Source: Bacillota bacterium (GTDB lineage Bacteria > Bacillota > Clostridia > Oscillospirales > Acutalibacteraceae). Taken from it: DNA of 41,222 nucleotides. The stretch lies in NCBI GenBank assembly GCA_023458755.1, contig JAEWYE010000079.1, positions 1 to 41,222 of the forward strand, written 5' to 3'. Below are positions 1-10,500 of this stretch, piece after piece. Within the stretch, counting starts at the first letter, position 1, and the number at the start of each line of letters is the position of its first letter. Made by a program: the position numbers and the translations under genes. Under the pieces are notes generated by a model. The model was not told where the DNA came from and did no database searches. It worked only from the letters and a program-made list of their open reading frames with translations.

Positions 1-160
1 ATAAGAAAAAATAAATAGTAGAGCGACAGCAGGCGGCGGAATTACCATGCCCCTTGAGGGGCCGCAGAGAACATGTTGCGCCTTTGGCGCCGCGGAAATA
101 CCACCGGCTTGCCGGTGGATTTTTATTGTATTTAGAAAACCCCCGGCTGTGCCGGGGAGT
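1..160. repeat. Cluster of four short hairpins at the left edge
   Basis: Four short perfect stem-loops follow each other: GCCCC/GGGGC at 49-62, GCGCC/GGCGC at 78-90, CCACCGGC/GCCGGTGG at 101-118 followed by ATTTTTATT, and CCCCGGC/GCCGGGG at 141-157. A direct repeat GCGGAAWTACCA occurs at 36-47 and 92-103, just before hairpins 1 and 3. The third hairpin with its T-run could serve as a terminator for a gene outside the window. The dense array also resembles subterminal palindromes of IS200/IS605-type elements or REP-like elements, but no transposase is present, so this is inference. Positions 161-305 show nothing I can name. Confidence 0.45.
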
Positions 161-305
161 GAACTGAACCACAGTTAATGGACAGTAAATAAAAAGCCCG
201 TTCGTAGAATTCCAACCGAATATTTTTGTTTTTTGTCTGCCTGCTTGACAGGGACTGTTCAGAGTGCAATGGGCTGACTTTTTCACCTTCAACCGAGAAT
301 AATTT

Positions 306-2882
306 TTACTCGTTATCAATGTCATGTGCAGCGGAATTGTTGAAAATATTACCTTTGCAATCAAAGAGGGAGCTCTGGCAGGGACAATCCCATGTCAACT
401 CGGAGGCTTTCATAATCGCTCTTTGTTTATTATTAACCTCTAATTTTATATAGATGCTTTCGATACATCTTTTAATGGATGAGACAGATAAAAAGCTTTG
501 TTCTGCAATTTCTTTTTTTGTCAAGCCTTGGGAAAGAAGTCTTAATACATCCTTTTCCCTAGCCGTTAATTGGACATTGTTTTTATTGTACCGCTCAATA
601 TTTGCTTTATATCGTTCGGACAAAGAAATCAATTCTGTCAAGAAAGAGGTATCGATCTGATCGGATTCTTTTAAATCGTAAAGCATCGGCAAAATGTATT
701 TGGCATTTTCAGCAAACGGCAGCATAATATTGTCCTTTTTTGCCTCGATTAAGGCCTGCAGAAGCACCTTGCTTCCTTCCGCTAATCCATACAAATTCAT
801 TTTAGCTGCCGCCAAATAAACAGCGTGATGCAGAAATCCCAATTGATTATGAAAGACATTATATTGATCAAGAAAATCATCCGACAGCGCATCTAACTTG
901 GCCCAGTTGCCAGACAACACAAGTGCTTTTTCATAAACGATATATTGAAAAGCCAATCCATTCATTGAAAAGCGTCCCTGACTCCAGTCACCGGTTTTAA
1001 TCCAATCCGGGATCGAATCGTACTTGTTCAGGCAGCCGTATATATAAGCTTCACATAAGGCGCTTGTTGTATGATAAATTCTTGTATGTTGAAGGTCCAT
1101 TTCCGTGCATGGCTCCGTATAGGGGCCTTTCATAGAATACAACTGCTTTGTCACTTCTTTCAGATCTCCGGTTAACAAGGAAAGTCGTATAGAGGCAAAC
1201 CATGCACAGAATAAAATGCTGATTTGGTTTTTTGTTTCTGCCTTGCAGATGGCTTTTTTTATGTAGAGTTCTGCTTTTTGCACATCTCCCTGCTCCAAAG
1301 CCGCCTCTCCGACAGCTAAAAACTCACAGCCGGCACCACACCCATTAAATACTGAGGGGGGAAAACCTTTTAAGATATGAGATACGGTATCCGCTAAACT
1401 TCCGGGTTCCCGGTAATAGGCATATAAAAAATGCGGAACGCCGAAAGTAAAAGCATCATGCTGATAAACGATACAGGAAACATCCCCGTTTAGTAAGGAA
1501 TCAGCCTTTAGCGAATGTTCAATCATTCTTTCAGCATCATTAAACACTAAAAATATTTGCAAAATTTCAATTTCGCCAAGAATTTTGTTGCTTATTTCAA
1601 GATCATGATTTTCAGACGCGTACATGCTGAGAATGTCTATAATTTCTTTTGCTCTTACAATCTGCTCGGGTTTTCTGGTTAATATGAAGTCGAATGCAAT
1701 TTGCAGGATTGAAAACGGATAGCGGGTATACGCATTTCTGCCAATTTCCGCAAGTATATTTTGCAGCAGACTGTCAGTTAACAGGGGAATATCCATATTT
1801 TGAATGTCATTGATATATCCCAAAAGTTCTTCTGTTTTTCCCGCTTTATGATAATATTCAAATGCAAAGTACATTTCTTTTTTCTTCAAATACCATTTTC
1901 CTGCTGAGTAATACAGTGGGCGCATGTCGGCATTGCCTATACGGGCTTTTTCCCGCAATAAATTCAGCAACACATTGTGTATGGAATAAACACCGGTATA
2001 TTTGTCATAAGAAATAAAGGCGTTTTGGTCGATAAGATTTTTCATAATTTGCGGTATATCTGTATTGTGCAATATTTCTACAGCCTGTTCAAGAGTAAAG
2101 CTTTCCAAAATGGAAAGCTGGATTAAAACCTGTTGTGTTTCTAAATCAAAGCAGCTGTAAAAATTCTCATCGACAAGCTGATTGATGTCAAAGGTTGCGG
2201 TGACGGAACCGCCTTGCTTCCAGCCGGATATCAATAGATAAATAGCGGATATCCAGCCCTTCGTATACGCATGTACAGTTTGAATATCTTGTTCCGTCAC
2301 TTTCAGTCCCATGCTGTTAAAATACGCTCTTATTTCCTCCGGTGTAAATGCCATCGTGTCATTGTCAATATAAAAACAAAGATCCTTGGATTTTAGGTTT
2401 GTATAATTCAGTTGTGGACGTGTCCGTGAAAGCAGCACAATATGCAAATTTGAAATCGCTTGCCGGGCGGTCATTTCAATATATGTATTCAATGCACAAC
2501 TGGATTCCATAAGGTGATAATCATCGAATATGATAATGATAGGTTCCATATTCTGTGCTTTTCGGAATGCGTTATTACTATCCGCTATTTGCTGCGGGGT
2601 AGAGGGGAATCCGATCTGTTTAAGCTTTTCACTGATGTTCGGATTCATCTTTTTTAAGGAATTTACGACCTGATCCCAGAAAAGATATTCCAGTCCGCAG
2701 CATTCAAGGCAGGAAACCCACGCATACTTAACAGTTTGTCTGTCAAGAAAACTGCGCACCGATGTTGTTTTCCCGTAGCCCATCGCCGCAGAAACTATGG
2801 TCAGCGGATAATCAAACAAGTTTTTCAGTTCCTTATCAATACGCGCGCGGTTTAACGCTTTGTTTTTCACAGCACTCACCAT
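306..2882 (-). CDS. MalT-like LuxR-family transcriptional regulator with N-terminal NTPase
   Basis: An 858-residue protein of the large ATP-binding LuxR (MalT/STAND-type) class. Residues 35-40 (GYGKTT) form a Walker A loop and IIIIFDDYHL near 114-123 a Walker B strand. The middle, about 300-760, is helical and TPR-like. The C-terminal LuxR helix-turn-helix, about 770-830, starts LTAREKDVLRLLSQG and is followed by an unusual tail of about 28 residues containing three Cys. Known members bind an inducer and ATP, oligomerise and activate transcription. It is divergent from the surface-protein gene starting at 3052, with only about 170 bp between the start codons, so it probably regulates that gene and perhaps itself. 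The inducer is unknown. The start is the first ATG; no strong ribosome binding site is seen before it. Confidence 0.88.
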   Translation of the reverse strand: MVSAVKNKALNRARIDKELKNLFDYPLTIVSAAMGYGKTTSVRSFLDRQTVKYAWVSCLECCGLEYLFWDQVVNSLKKMNPNISEKLKQIGFPSTPQQIADSNNAFRKAQNMEPIIIIFDDYHLMESSCALNTYIEMTARQAISNLHIVLLSRTRPQLNYTNLKSKDLCFYIDNDTMAFTPEEIRAYFNSMGLKVTEQDIQTVHAYTKGWISAIYLLISGWKQGGSVTATFDINQLVDENFYSCFDLETQQVLIQLSILESFTLEQAVEILHNTDIPQIMKNLIDQNAFISYDKYTGVYSIHNVLLNLLREKARIGNADMRPLYYSAGKWYLKKKEMYFAFEYYHKAGKTEELLGYINDIQNMDIPLLTDSLLQNILAEIGRNAYTRYPFSILQIAFDFILTRKPEQIVRAKEIIDILSMYASENHDLEISNKILGEIEILQIFLVFNDAERMIEHSLKADSLLNGDVSCIVYQHDAFTFGVPHFLYAYYREPGSLADTVSHILKGFPPSVFNGCGAGCEFLAVGEAALEQGDVQKAELYIKKAICKAETKNQISILFCAWFASIRLSLLTGDLKEVTKQLYSMKGPYTEPCTEMDLQHTRIYHTTSALCEAYIYGCLNKYDSIPDWIKTGDWSQGRFSMNGLAFQYIVYEKALVLSGNWAKLDALSDDFLDQYNVFHNQLGFLHHAVYLAAAKMNLYGLAEGSKVLLQALIEAKKDNIMLPFAENAKYILPMLYDLKESDQIDTSFLTELISLSERYKANIERYNKNNVQLTAREKDVLRLLSQGLTKKEIAEQSFLSVSSIKRCIESIYIKLEVNNKQRAIMKASELTWDCPCQSSLFDCKGNIFNNSAAHDIDNE

Positions 2883-2957
2883 TCATAGGACAAATTCCCT
2901 ATTATTATCGTTTTCTTAAGTGTAACATGATTCAATATCGGTGTCAAAACATATAAT

Positions 2958-2971
2958 TGGCCGTTTGGCCA
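2958..2971. promoter_or_regulatory. Inverted repeat in divergent intergenic region
   Basis: TGGCC-GTTT-GGCCA is a perfect 5-bp inverted repeat in the gap between the divergent LuxR-type regulator and the surface-protein gene. It is the only GC-rich palindrome in this AT-rich stretch and could be an operator. It could also be chance. Confidence 0.3.
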
Positions 2972-3051
2972 GTACAACTTATTCAAAAAATATATTACAA
3001 TATATGATGAATATTAATTGCTTTTCAGTAGTATATGGAGGAACTTATTTT

Positions 3052-6000
3052 ATGAAACAAAAAATGAGACGACTCATTTCCCTGCTGCTTGCATTTCTTA
3101 TTGGTGTGGCAGCTTTCCCATCCGGCATAGGACAGGTTTCCGCGGAAGAAACATACGCGGCAACCTTTTATATCGATATGGGTTCTGTCATCATTAATGA
3201 AACAACGGCGAGCGGTTATGATGCAAGCGGCAATCCTTTATCGGTTCCTTATACGGTGGGCAGCAAATATTTAATTACGCAGCATCAGGACCTGCTCAAT
3301 CCGATTTCAACGCCAAATAATATTTCAATCAGCGGCAATCAGGACGTCACGCTGAGATATATTTATATTAATAACTACTATTATGAAATGTTTGATGAAA
3401 ATCCCGGCAGATACGCTTTGATGATTAACAAAAATTCGGCGGTCAAACTTACAATTGATACAATGGCCAAGCTGCTTGGCGGAAATTTCAGCAAATTTGC
3501 CGGAAATGGGTTTGTCTATTACGGCTATGCGGGGCTGCAGGTAGATGAATCTTCCTCCGTCGATATCTACGGAATGCATGGTGACAGCAATACCGATTAT
3601 CTGACTGCATGCGGGAATGCTGCGGGCGGTGCGGGAATCGGTGGGGGGTATGGCAGCGGCCCTATTGGCGGCAGTGACGGAACCAGTGAGTTTGCCTGTC
3701 GGGCGGGTACGGGGAATATCACGATCCATAGCGGAAACATTTACGCTGAAGTTTCCAGCCCTGAAAAATATGAGTTGCCCGGCACGTCAGGCGGTGCGGG
3801 TATCGGATGCGGCAGAGGCACATGGGCGGCGAATCCCGATACATTTAAGAGTATCACGATACTCGGTGGAGTGGTCACTGCTTACGGAGGAATCAATTCC
3901 TGTGGTATTGGACAAGGCTATGGCTCTTCCGATTGCGGTGCCATCACGATTCAAAACGCAAAAGTATTTGCAGGGGCTGGCAAGAAAGTCGCGATAGATT
4001 CCGACGTCGCGGCCATCGGCGGGGGAAGCAGCGGAACCGGCGTAGAAATCAAAAGCGGAACGGTGGATGTCCGCCAGCCGGATTCAAATGGGAAGTATAC
4101 CCAGAACGGTATTATCGGCATGTCCGGCGGCTATAATTATATCAGCGGCGGTACTATCCTGCATGTCAGCCAGTTTTACGGAAAAAGACCAACCGTCAGC
4201 GACACAGACAACAGAAATGTTTATCCGGCTGTGATCACTCTCCCAGATGAACATTTCGATAAGCGTATCACTTCACTGTCGGTATCTCAAAACGGTCAAG
4301 CGTATCCATACGGCAGTGAGCAGATATATACAACTGCTAATATGCAGCTGTACCCTTATCTTCCCCTGGGTGCCACAAGCATAGATTGTACGTATCAAGG
4401 CATGACTTATACAAATTTTCATGGTGTGGTCGAGAATATACCAGGCAGTACGAGTGTCTTAAAAATGGATCAGTTGCCGCTGTCTATCACAGGCTTAGCC
4501 AGTCAGTATACTTATGGGGACGCCATTTCGGTGCCCGGTGTATTGGGCGGTTCAACAAGCGGTACTTTGACCGGCGCATTTACAGGGCGGGACGGTACAA
4601 GCTACAACAGTTCCAGTGCACCCACAAACGTTGGAAAATACACCTATACAGTCACCATGACCGGAAATGATTCCTACTATGCTCAAACAGCAGATTATGA
4701 TTTTGAAATACTACCGAAAACCATATCTTTTTCGATTGACGGTATAGCAAGTCAAACATATTCGGGCAATGCGATTACTCCTGATGTTACTGTCAAAGAC
4801 GGAACAAAAACACTTATAAAAGATACGGATTACACCGTCAAATACACGGATAATATAAATACCGGAACAGCGAATGTAACTGTGACAGGCAAGGGCAATT
4901 ATGCCAACAGCACCGGTACGTCTAGCTTTACGATTAACCCGATCAGCACAACCTTGCATATCGACAGCATCACAGACCAGACATATACCGGTAGCAGTTT
5001 AACTCCGGATGTTATCGTAAAAGACGGAGCAAAAACACTTACAAAAGATACGGATTATTCCGTTAAGTACACGAACAACATAAATACCGGAACAGCGAAT
5101 GTATCTGTGACAGGCAAGGAAAATTATTCTGGAAGCAGTGGTACAGCGACTTTCATGATTCAAAAGAAGGAAATTGTCGTGAATTTGTCGAGTTCCGGAA
5201 ACGGTGCTTATGCGGGTGCCGATGTAGGCTTAACCGCCAAAATAGCGGGTGCGGTAGATTTGCCGAAGGGCAGCATCCAATTTAAATATGGTTCACAGGT
5301 AATTGACACAAAAAACATTATTCAAAACAGTGATGGGGCTTATGAAGCAACAGCAGTCTGGAGCAGTGTCCCTTCCGGAATTTATACCCTGACAGCGACT
5401 TATGTGCCTCAAAATAACGATAATTATATCGCGAAATTTTCTGGTTGTGTAAGTAATTATTCTGTCATCAAGCAGGATCAACAGGTTTTCTCTTTCTCTG
5501 AAAACACAATCACAAAAACATATGGCGATAACGATTTTACACTTTCAACTCTGGGTGGTTCCGGTTCCGGCATGGTAACGTATTCAGTTTCCGGCGGCAG
5601 CGATGTAGTGGCTCTAAGCGGAAACGAGGTAACAATCAGAAAAGCCGGTACGGCAGTGATTACCGCCGTGAAAACAGGAGACACCAATTACAATGAAACC
5701 TCAGCGACAATTACTATTCATGTTAAAAAAGCACAATCCAGTATTCTGCTATCTCCGACTGCCGCTGATATTACGGCTGTGGCAAAGCTGTCAACGGTCA
5801 AATTAGCAGGCGGCAAAGGTAGCGTGGGCGGTGCCTTTACCTGGGTAAACCCTAACCTTATCGTTTCAGCAGCCGGTGAATACGATGTGATGTTTACCCC
5901 TATTGACTTGGGTAATTACTTGCCGTGCACCGGCAAAGTAAAGATAAAAGTCAATCCAATCCTTGTAAGCAGTTCTGCAGATGTTGTACTTGATCTTTCC

Positions 6001-6516
6001 GAAGTTACACTGCCAAGCGGGGTTACCTCTATTTCACTTGGCAGTTCCCAATTTGGGAATGGCAGTACATCCTACCATGCGGTTTTCAAGCTTATCAATG
6101 ACAATACGTCGCTGGGCGGTTTGGAACACCTTATGCTCTATGATATGAAACTGCTTGACCAAAATGGCAATCCAGTTGAAAACTTCACAGGAAAAATCAA
6201 AGTAAAGGTTAAAATCCCGCCTAATATGAGCGGCAATCTGCATGTCTACTGGTACAACCCAGTGAACAATGCCCTCACCGATATGAGTGCGGTACAGGAA
6301 AATGGATATCTTGTATTTGAAACGACCCATTTCAGTTTTTATACGATTGCACAGCTTTCCGCGACTTCTTCTGGCAGCACAACCCAGCGCCCGAATTCGA
6401 ACCCTGATACCGGAAGCAAAAACTATCCCGTAATACTCCTGACACTTTTTTGCGTCGGTTTGATAGCCGTACTGACTGTTGTGAAAAGACAGGTGAAAGT
6501 CAGAATGTACAAATAA
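3052..6516 (+). CDS. Large secreted, wall-anchored repeat protein (beta-helix-like plus MBG/Ig-like domains)
   Basis: The 1154-residue start at 3052 is chosen because GGAGG lies 11 bases upstream and a signal peptide follows at once (KQKMRRLISLLLAF, cleavage near VSAEE). The frame stays open upstream to 2941 but has no better start. After the signal come a Gly-rich region, about residues 190-350, with repeated GAGIGGG-like turns typical of parallel beta-helices, and an MBG-like domain near 480-560. Two near-identical repeats of about 72 residues (561-632, 633-703) and further Ig/MBG-like domains follow. A pre-anchor domain similar to that of the GH85 protein precedes NPDTG (1117-1121), a hydrophobic segment and a basic tail. 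This is a sortase-type anchor. The likely role is adhesion or glycan binding at the cell surface; no catalytic domain was recognised. Confidence 0.85.
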   Translation: MKQKMRRLISLLLAFLIGVAAFPSGIGQVSAEETYAATFYIDMGSVIINETTASGYDASGNPLSVPYTVGSKYLITQHQDLLNPISTPNNISISGNQDVTLRYIYINNYYYEMFDENPGRYALMINKNSAVKLTIDTMAKLLGGNFSKFAGNGFVYYGYAGLQVDESSSVDIYGMHGDSNTDYLTACGNAAGGAGIGGGYGSGPIGGSDGTSEFACRAGTGNITIHSGNIYAEVSSPEKYELPGTSGGAGIGCGRGTWAANPDTFKSITILGGVVTAYGGINSCGIGQGYGSSDCGAITIQNAKVFAGAGKKVAIDSDVAAIGGGSSGTGVEIKSGTVDVRQPDSNGKYTQNGIIGMSGGYNYISGGTILHVSQFYGKRPTVSDTDNRNVYPAVITLPDEHFDKRITSLSVSQNGQAYPYGSEQIYTTANMQLYPYLPLGATSIDCTYQGMTYTNFHGVVENIPGSTSVLKMDQLPLSITGLASQYTYGDAISVPGVLGGSTSGTLTGAFTGRDGTSYNSSSAPTNVGKYTYTVTMTGNDSYYAQTADYDFEILPKTISFSIDGIASQTYSGNAITPDVTVKDGTKTLIKDTDYTVKYTDNINTGTANVTVTGKGNYANSTGTSSFTINPISTTLHIDSITDQTYTGSSLTPDVIVKDGAKTLTKDTDYSVKYTNNINTGTANVSVTGKENYSGSSGTATFMIQKKEIVVNLSSSGNGAYAGADVGLTAKIAGAVDLPKGSIQFKYGSQVIDTKNIIQNSDGAYEATAVWSSVPSGIYTLTATYVPQNNDNYIAKFSGCVSNYSVIKQDQQVFSFSENTITKTYGDNDFTLSTLGGSGSGMVTYSVSGGSDVVALSGNEVTIRKAGTAVITAVKTGDTNYNETSATITIHVKKAQSSILLSPTAADITAVAKLSTVKLAGGKGSVGGAFTWVNPNLIVSAAGEYDVMFTPIDLGNYLPCTGKVKIKVNPILVSSSADVVLDLSEVTLPSGVTSISLGSSQFGNGSTSYHAVFKLINDNTSLGGLEHLMLYDMKLLDQNGNPVENFTGKIKVKVKIPPNMSGNLHVYWYNPVNNALTDMSAVQENGYLVFETTHFSFYTIAQLSATSSGSTTQRPNSNPDTGSKNYPVILLTLFCVGLIAVLTVVKRQVKVRMYK
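4732..5160 (+). repeat. Two tandem in-gene repeats of about 215 bp
   Basis: Within the surface-protein gene, two consecutive units (about 4732-4946 and 4948-5160) encode nearly the same domain, each with a YTGS/YSGN-like turn, VKDG, KDTDY and NTGTANV. They are also close at the DNA level, for example ATAAATACCGGAACAGCGAA in both, which points to a fairly recent internal duplication. Confidence 0.75.
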
Positions 6517-6718
6517 ATCTTTTATCTGGTATTTTATATTTCCCGACTTTTGATTGAGAAAATAGCAGTAACCGTCCGTTGACAGCTTAATATGTCAGGA
6601 AATTCTTCTTTGCTTTGAACTTCGCAGTAAGAATAGTGAGTTATCGCTACAAATAAGGTAAAGGTTGAAATATACCCAGTATATTATAAATTATCAGAAC
6701 AAAAAAACGGAGAGTTGT

Positions 6719-7129
6719 ATGATTAAACCAATTTGTAAAGATGCGATTATTTTAAGTAAGAAATCTGTTCCGGCTACCAAGGCAGATATGCCGGTGGTAG
6801 AAGACCTTCTGAATACGCTGAAAGCAAATGCAGATCGGTGTGTTGGCATGGCAGCGAATATGATCGGCATCAATAAGTGCATTATCGCGTTTAGTATCGG
6901 GGCGATGAACATTCCTATGATTAATCCGGTTATCGTAAAGCGTGTTAATCCGTATGAAATCAAGGAAGGCTGCTTGTCTCTGAATGGAGTGCGAAAAAGC
7001 ACCCGATACCAATCTATCGATGTGGAGTTCCTAGATCGGAATTTTGAGAAGCAAAAGCAGACCTTCACCGGCTTACTGGCACAGATCATCCAACATGAAG
7101 TTGATCACTGCAACGGAATCTTGATTTAA
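6719..7129 (+). CDS. def: Peptide deformylase-like metalloprotein
   Basis: A 136-residue protein of the peptide deformylase family, which removes the formyl group from new N-terminal Met. The ATG at 6719 is preceded by GGAGAG at 6709-6714; the longer frame from 6665 lacks such a site. Motif II is EGCLS (83-87, metal ligand C85) and motif III is QHEVDH (125-130, ligands H126 and H130, catalytic E127). Motif I reads GMAANMIG (43-50): the usual catalytic Gln is replaced by Met48. At 136 residues it is shorter than E. coli Def (about 168) and lacks its C-terminal helix. It may be an accessory deformylase rather than the housekeeping one. It stands alone, about 200 bp after the surface-protein gene. 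Confidence 0.8.
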   Translation: MIKPICKDAIILSKKSVPATKADMPVVEDLLNTLKANADRCVGMAANMIGINKCIIAFSIGAMNIPMINPVIVKRVNPYEIKEGCLSLNGVRKSTRYQSIDVEFLDRNFEKQKQTFTGLLAQIIQHEVDHCNGILI

Positions 7130-7192
7130 GCCGAGGCAATCAATGCACTGAAAATACAATCCGGCTATTTTTAGGAAGCCAAGCCTTTATAA

Positions 7193-7321
7193 TTATAAAT
7201 TTGTTAAAGTGGCTTCAATTTTTTCTTGGAAATTTATCCACCATTCATCATCGAAAGGCAACGTGCCGCCGATAGATACCACATTGTAAGTTTTTTTCTT
7301 TTCATTTGACGTTAAAGCCAT
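7193..7321 (-). CDS. Possible 42-codon small ORF, uncertain
   Basis: Between the deformylase and GH85 genes (7130-7556) a short minus-strand frame encodes 42 residues beginning MALTSNEKKKTYNVV and containing FDDEWW. There is no clear ribosome binding site and I do not recognise a family. The sequence looks more protein-like than random, so it may be a small gene or the remnant of a larger one. Apart from this and the hairpin at 7454-7519, nothing else is visible in the gap. Confidence 0.2.
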   Translation of the reverse strand: MALTSNEKKKTYNVVSIGGTLPFDDEWWINFQEKIEATLTNL

Positions 7322-7453
7322 AAAATAAACTCATGATTTTTGCCATGAAAATTGGTCATTTGAATGTCTAAAACAGTGTTCAGAATAGGACCTGATTTTC
7401 ACAGATTGGAGGAATGGCAGGATAATAGCAAATTGATTTAATCAAGATCAAAA

Positions 7454-7519
7454 AACTCCCTGAGGAGTTACTCTTATGTTTGCTTTTAAGTGCACATAAG
7501 AGTAGGACTTCAGGGAGTT
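7454..7519 (-). terminator. Long hairpin terminator of the GH85 gene
   Basis: AACTCCCTGA...ACTCTTATGT pairs with ACATAAGAGT...TCAGGGAGTT, giving an imperfect stem of about 25 bp. On the minus strand the stem is followed by GTTTTTTGAT. It lies about 40 bp past the stop codon of the minus-strand GH85 gene, so it fits an intrinsic terminator for that gene. Confidence 0.7.
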
Positions 7520-7556
7520 AAAATTAGGAAAAGATAAATTAGCTTATTAAAACGGA

Positions 7557-10500
7557 TTATTGGTGAATGCTAATTTTCTTTTTTCTAGTGCAAACCAATT
7601 CTACGCAAGCTAGGAGTGCGACCATGACAGGTAAAATTGGTGTTGTGGTATCGCCTGTTTCTGGCGATTTTACAGAAGAATTATTTGTATTTGTCTTTGC
7701 CGGAGTTGTGGTATTGTTTTCTGGAGTACTGCTTGCAGGAGTGCCGACAATGCCGTACAGGCTAAAGTGTTCCGCAACAAAGGAAATCGTATCCCCATTT
7801 ACGGTGCTTTGAATCGGATGTACAACATTATTATCATCTAGATACACAATGCCCAAATTTTTATATTTTGCGCATTCTGCAGGCAGTTTTATCGTAACTT
7901 TTACCTTGCCGTTTGGCTCAATTTTGGATCCATTCAATATCAAGGAAATGTCAAACAGCTTAATGCCCTTCTGTCCGTTCGTTACAGGAATTACCTTTTT
8001 AGATTCCTGCGCAACCAATTTGGTGTTTTTATCAAACACAACGCCGTTTTGTCCTTCCAATGAAATACCCTGCGAGGTTTCCGCAAGTTTTGGTGTAATC
8101 ACAGGAGCGGTGGATTTAAAGGTCGCAGTCACTTCCGCGTTTGCGGCAGGCATCACAAAGGAATATACATTGTTTACCGGAGTAACGGAAGTTCCGTTTA
8201 CCTTCACGGTATCTACCGCATAACCGGTATCAGCTTTTACGGTAAGGGTTACTTTTTCACCTGCAGCAGCAGACGCTTTATCTGGTGTTACAGAGCCGTT
8301 TGCTGCGGCAGCCGCTTTCACATTGTATTTCAGCACCTTAAACGCGGCAGTAATCGTTGTCTCACCTTGCGGCATTACAAAGGAGTAAGTACCATTTACA
8401 GCCTGTAGAGCGGTTCCGTTCATCTTAACGGTATCCAAAGTATAACCATTGTCCGGTTTTACGGCTAGGGTTACCACTTCACCCGCGGCTGCAGTTGTCT
8501 TGTCTGCTGTTACTGTACCATTTGCTGAGGCTGAAACCGTTATGGCATGCTTTGTTACCGGTGCAGCCTTAAAGGTAACAGCCACTGCAGCTTCTGCGGC
8601 AGGCATAATAAAGGAATAAACACCATTTTCGGATGTGATTGCAGTATCATTCATCTTTACAGAATCAATCGCATAGCCATCATTCGGGTTTACGGTCAGT
8701 GTTACTTTCTCTCCTGCGGCAGCCGTTGTTTTGTCTGTCGTTACAGTACCGTTCGTGGCGGCGGCGACTTTGACGTTATACTTTGTCACGGCCGCTTCAC
8801 CGTAAAGCTGGAATTCATGGATGCGGACAGCTGTCCATTGATTCGATGTGGAATCATCTATTCTCAGTCTGAAATATCTCCCTGCAACAGGAGCAGAAAG
8901 TGTATTATCCACAATCATTTTTAAGTCTACGCTGTTATCCACAAACTGAACTTCCGTCCAATTGTCTTTGTTCGACAAATATGTGGCATCTTTTAAGTTT
9001 TCTGCTGTAGCATTTTTATCTTTCAGCACTTCGAGCGCAAATTTCGGAGTATTAAAGCCCGGATCTCCGTCACCTTTTTCACCCTGAACGGTTCTCCAGC
9101 GGTTGATCGAATACTCTTTGCCTAAATCAACAGCTAACCAACCAGTCTTCCCGTCCGTACACCACTTGGTTGATTCATCTGCATCCAAAGCCTTATCGGT
9201 TGTTTCACCGGTATTGCCATTGTCCGAGGCACCTAAAACAGCTGCATTTGCAGATACACAGCCGACAGGAATCGTAGGTTTTAGAATAACTATTATTGTT
9301 TTTGTCGCAGAAATTGAAGGATTGTCCTTTGAAGTTCCGCGAACGGTAACACTTGCTGCTGTTTCATCTCCGGCGATTGTCAGGATACCGTCTGTGCTAA
9401 TCGTGGTAGACGCACTTTTTGAACCTTCCACCGTCCAAGTAATCTTTGTGGAATCAGCCGTTGTGCCTTTGATTTTTGCTGTAAGGGTGCAGGTTGCTCC
9501 CTGCAAAACGCTGCTGGCGCTGGAAGTAAGACTAATGGGATTCGTTACATAACAGGAGGATGTTGCGGTTATATTTGCGTTATCTTTTTTTGTAGCTGTA
9601 ACTTTTAGTTGAGCAGCTTTTTCATCGGCACCAATTGTCAACACGCCATCTGTAATTGTGGTATTGTCGGACTTTGTGACACCTGCCGTTGTACTGGCCA
9701 CTGTCCAGCTATAATCAGTTACGACACCGGCAACGCCTTTATAAGTAACTTTATAATTCACATTCTGACCGGCATAAACAGTTCCCGTGGTTATTTTTGA
9801 AATTGTCAATGCAGATGCAAGGCTCATAGATGCTTTATATACCAAGCTGGAGTTTGCTTTGCTTGTTGCGGTTACATCAATACCGTAGGCGGATTCATTC
9901 GGATCAACCGTTAATAAACCATCCTGCGTGATTGTCGTACCGGATTTTAGTGTAGAACCCCAACTACCCGCAATGCTCCATGTGTAGTCGGATGCTTGCT
10001 GTGCTGCACCAAGATTCAGAATACTGAATTGCTGAGTTTCACCCTTATACACAGAACCGGAAGATGGACTCAATACAATTGCCGGAAGTACAGTAACATT
10101 TACGGTCGCTGTTGCAGACGAATCCTCTTTGGACGCAGCCACAACCTTAACGGAACCGGCTGTTTCATCCATACCGATTGTCAAAAGACCATCCTGGGTA
10201 ATGGTTGTAGCGGAAGAATTTGCTCCCAAAATGGACCATGTTACGGTATTATCCGAAGTATAATTTTTAACTGCTGCGGTAAACTGCTGTGTTTTTGAGA
10301 CTTGGATGGATGCTGTGGAAGGAGTAATCGAAACCGCTATACAATTTGGAACCGTTACAACATCGGACTTATTGCCCGCATAATCCTCTAAGATAACCTT
10401 TGCACCATCTGCAGAAGAACTAATAGAAGGCATAGCATCTACCGCGCGTGTGACTGTTTGCTGTGTACCGTCTACGCCGTCTGTGACGGGAGTTACATAC

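Noticed and set aside
226..660. Two short plus-strand frames opposite the end of the LuxR-type gene
   Set aside because: They overlap the well-supported regulator on the other strand and show no family features.
4732..5160. CRISPR-like or mobile repeat
   Set aside because: The repeats are in frame and encode Ig/MBG-like protein domains.
6517..6718. TTGACA at about 6578 as a promoter for the deformylase gene
   Set aside because: No acceptable -10 box at 16-18 bp; only a weak TGACA/TGTCA inverted repeat is present.
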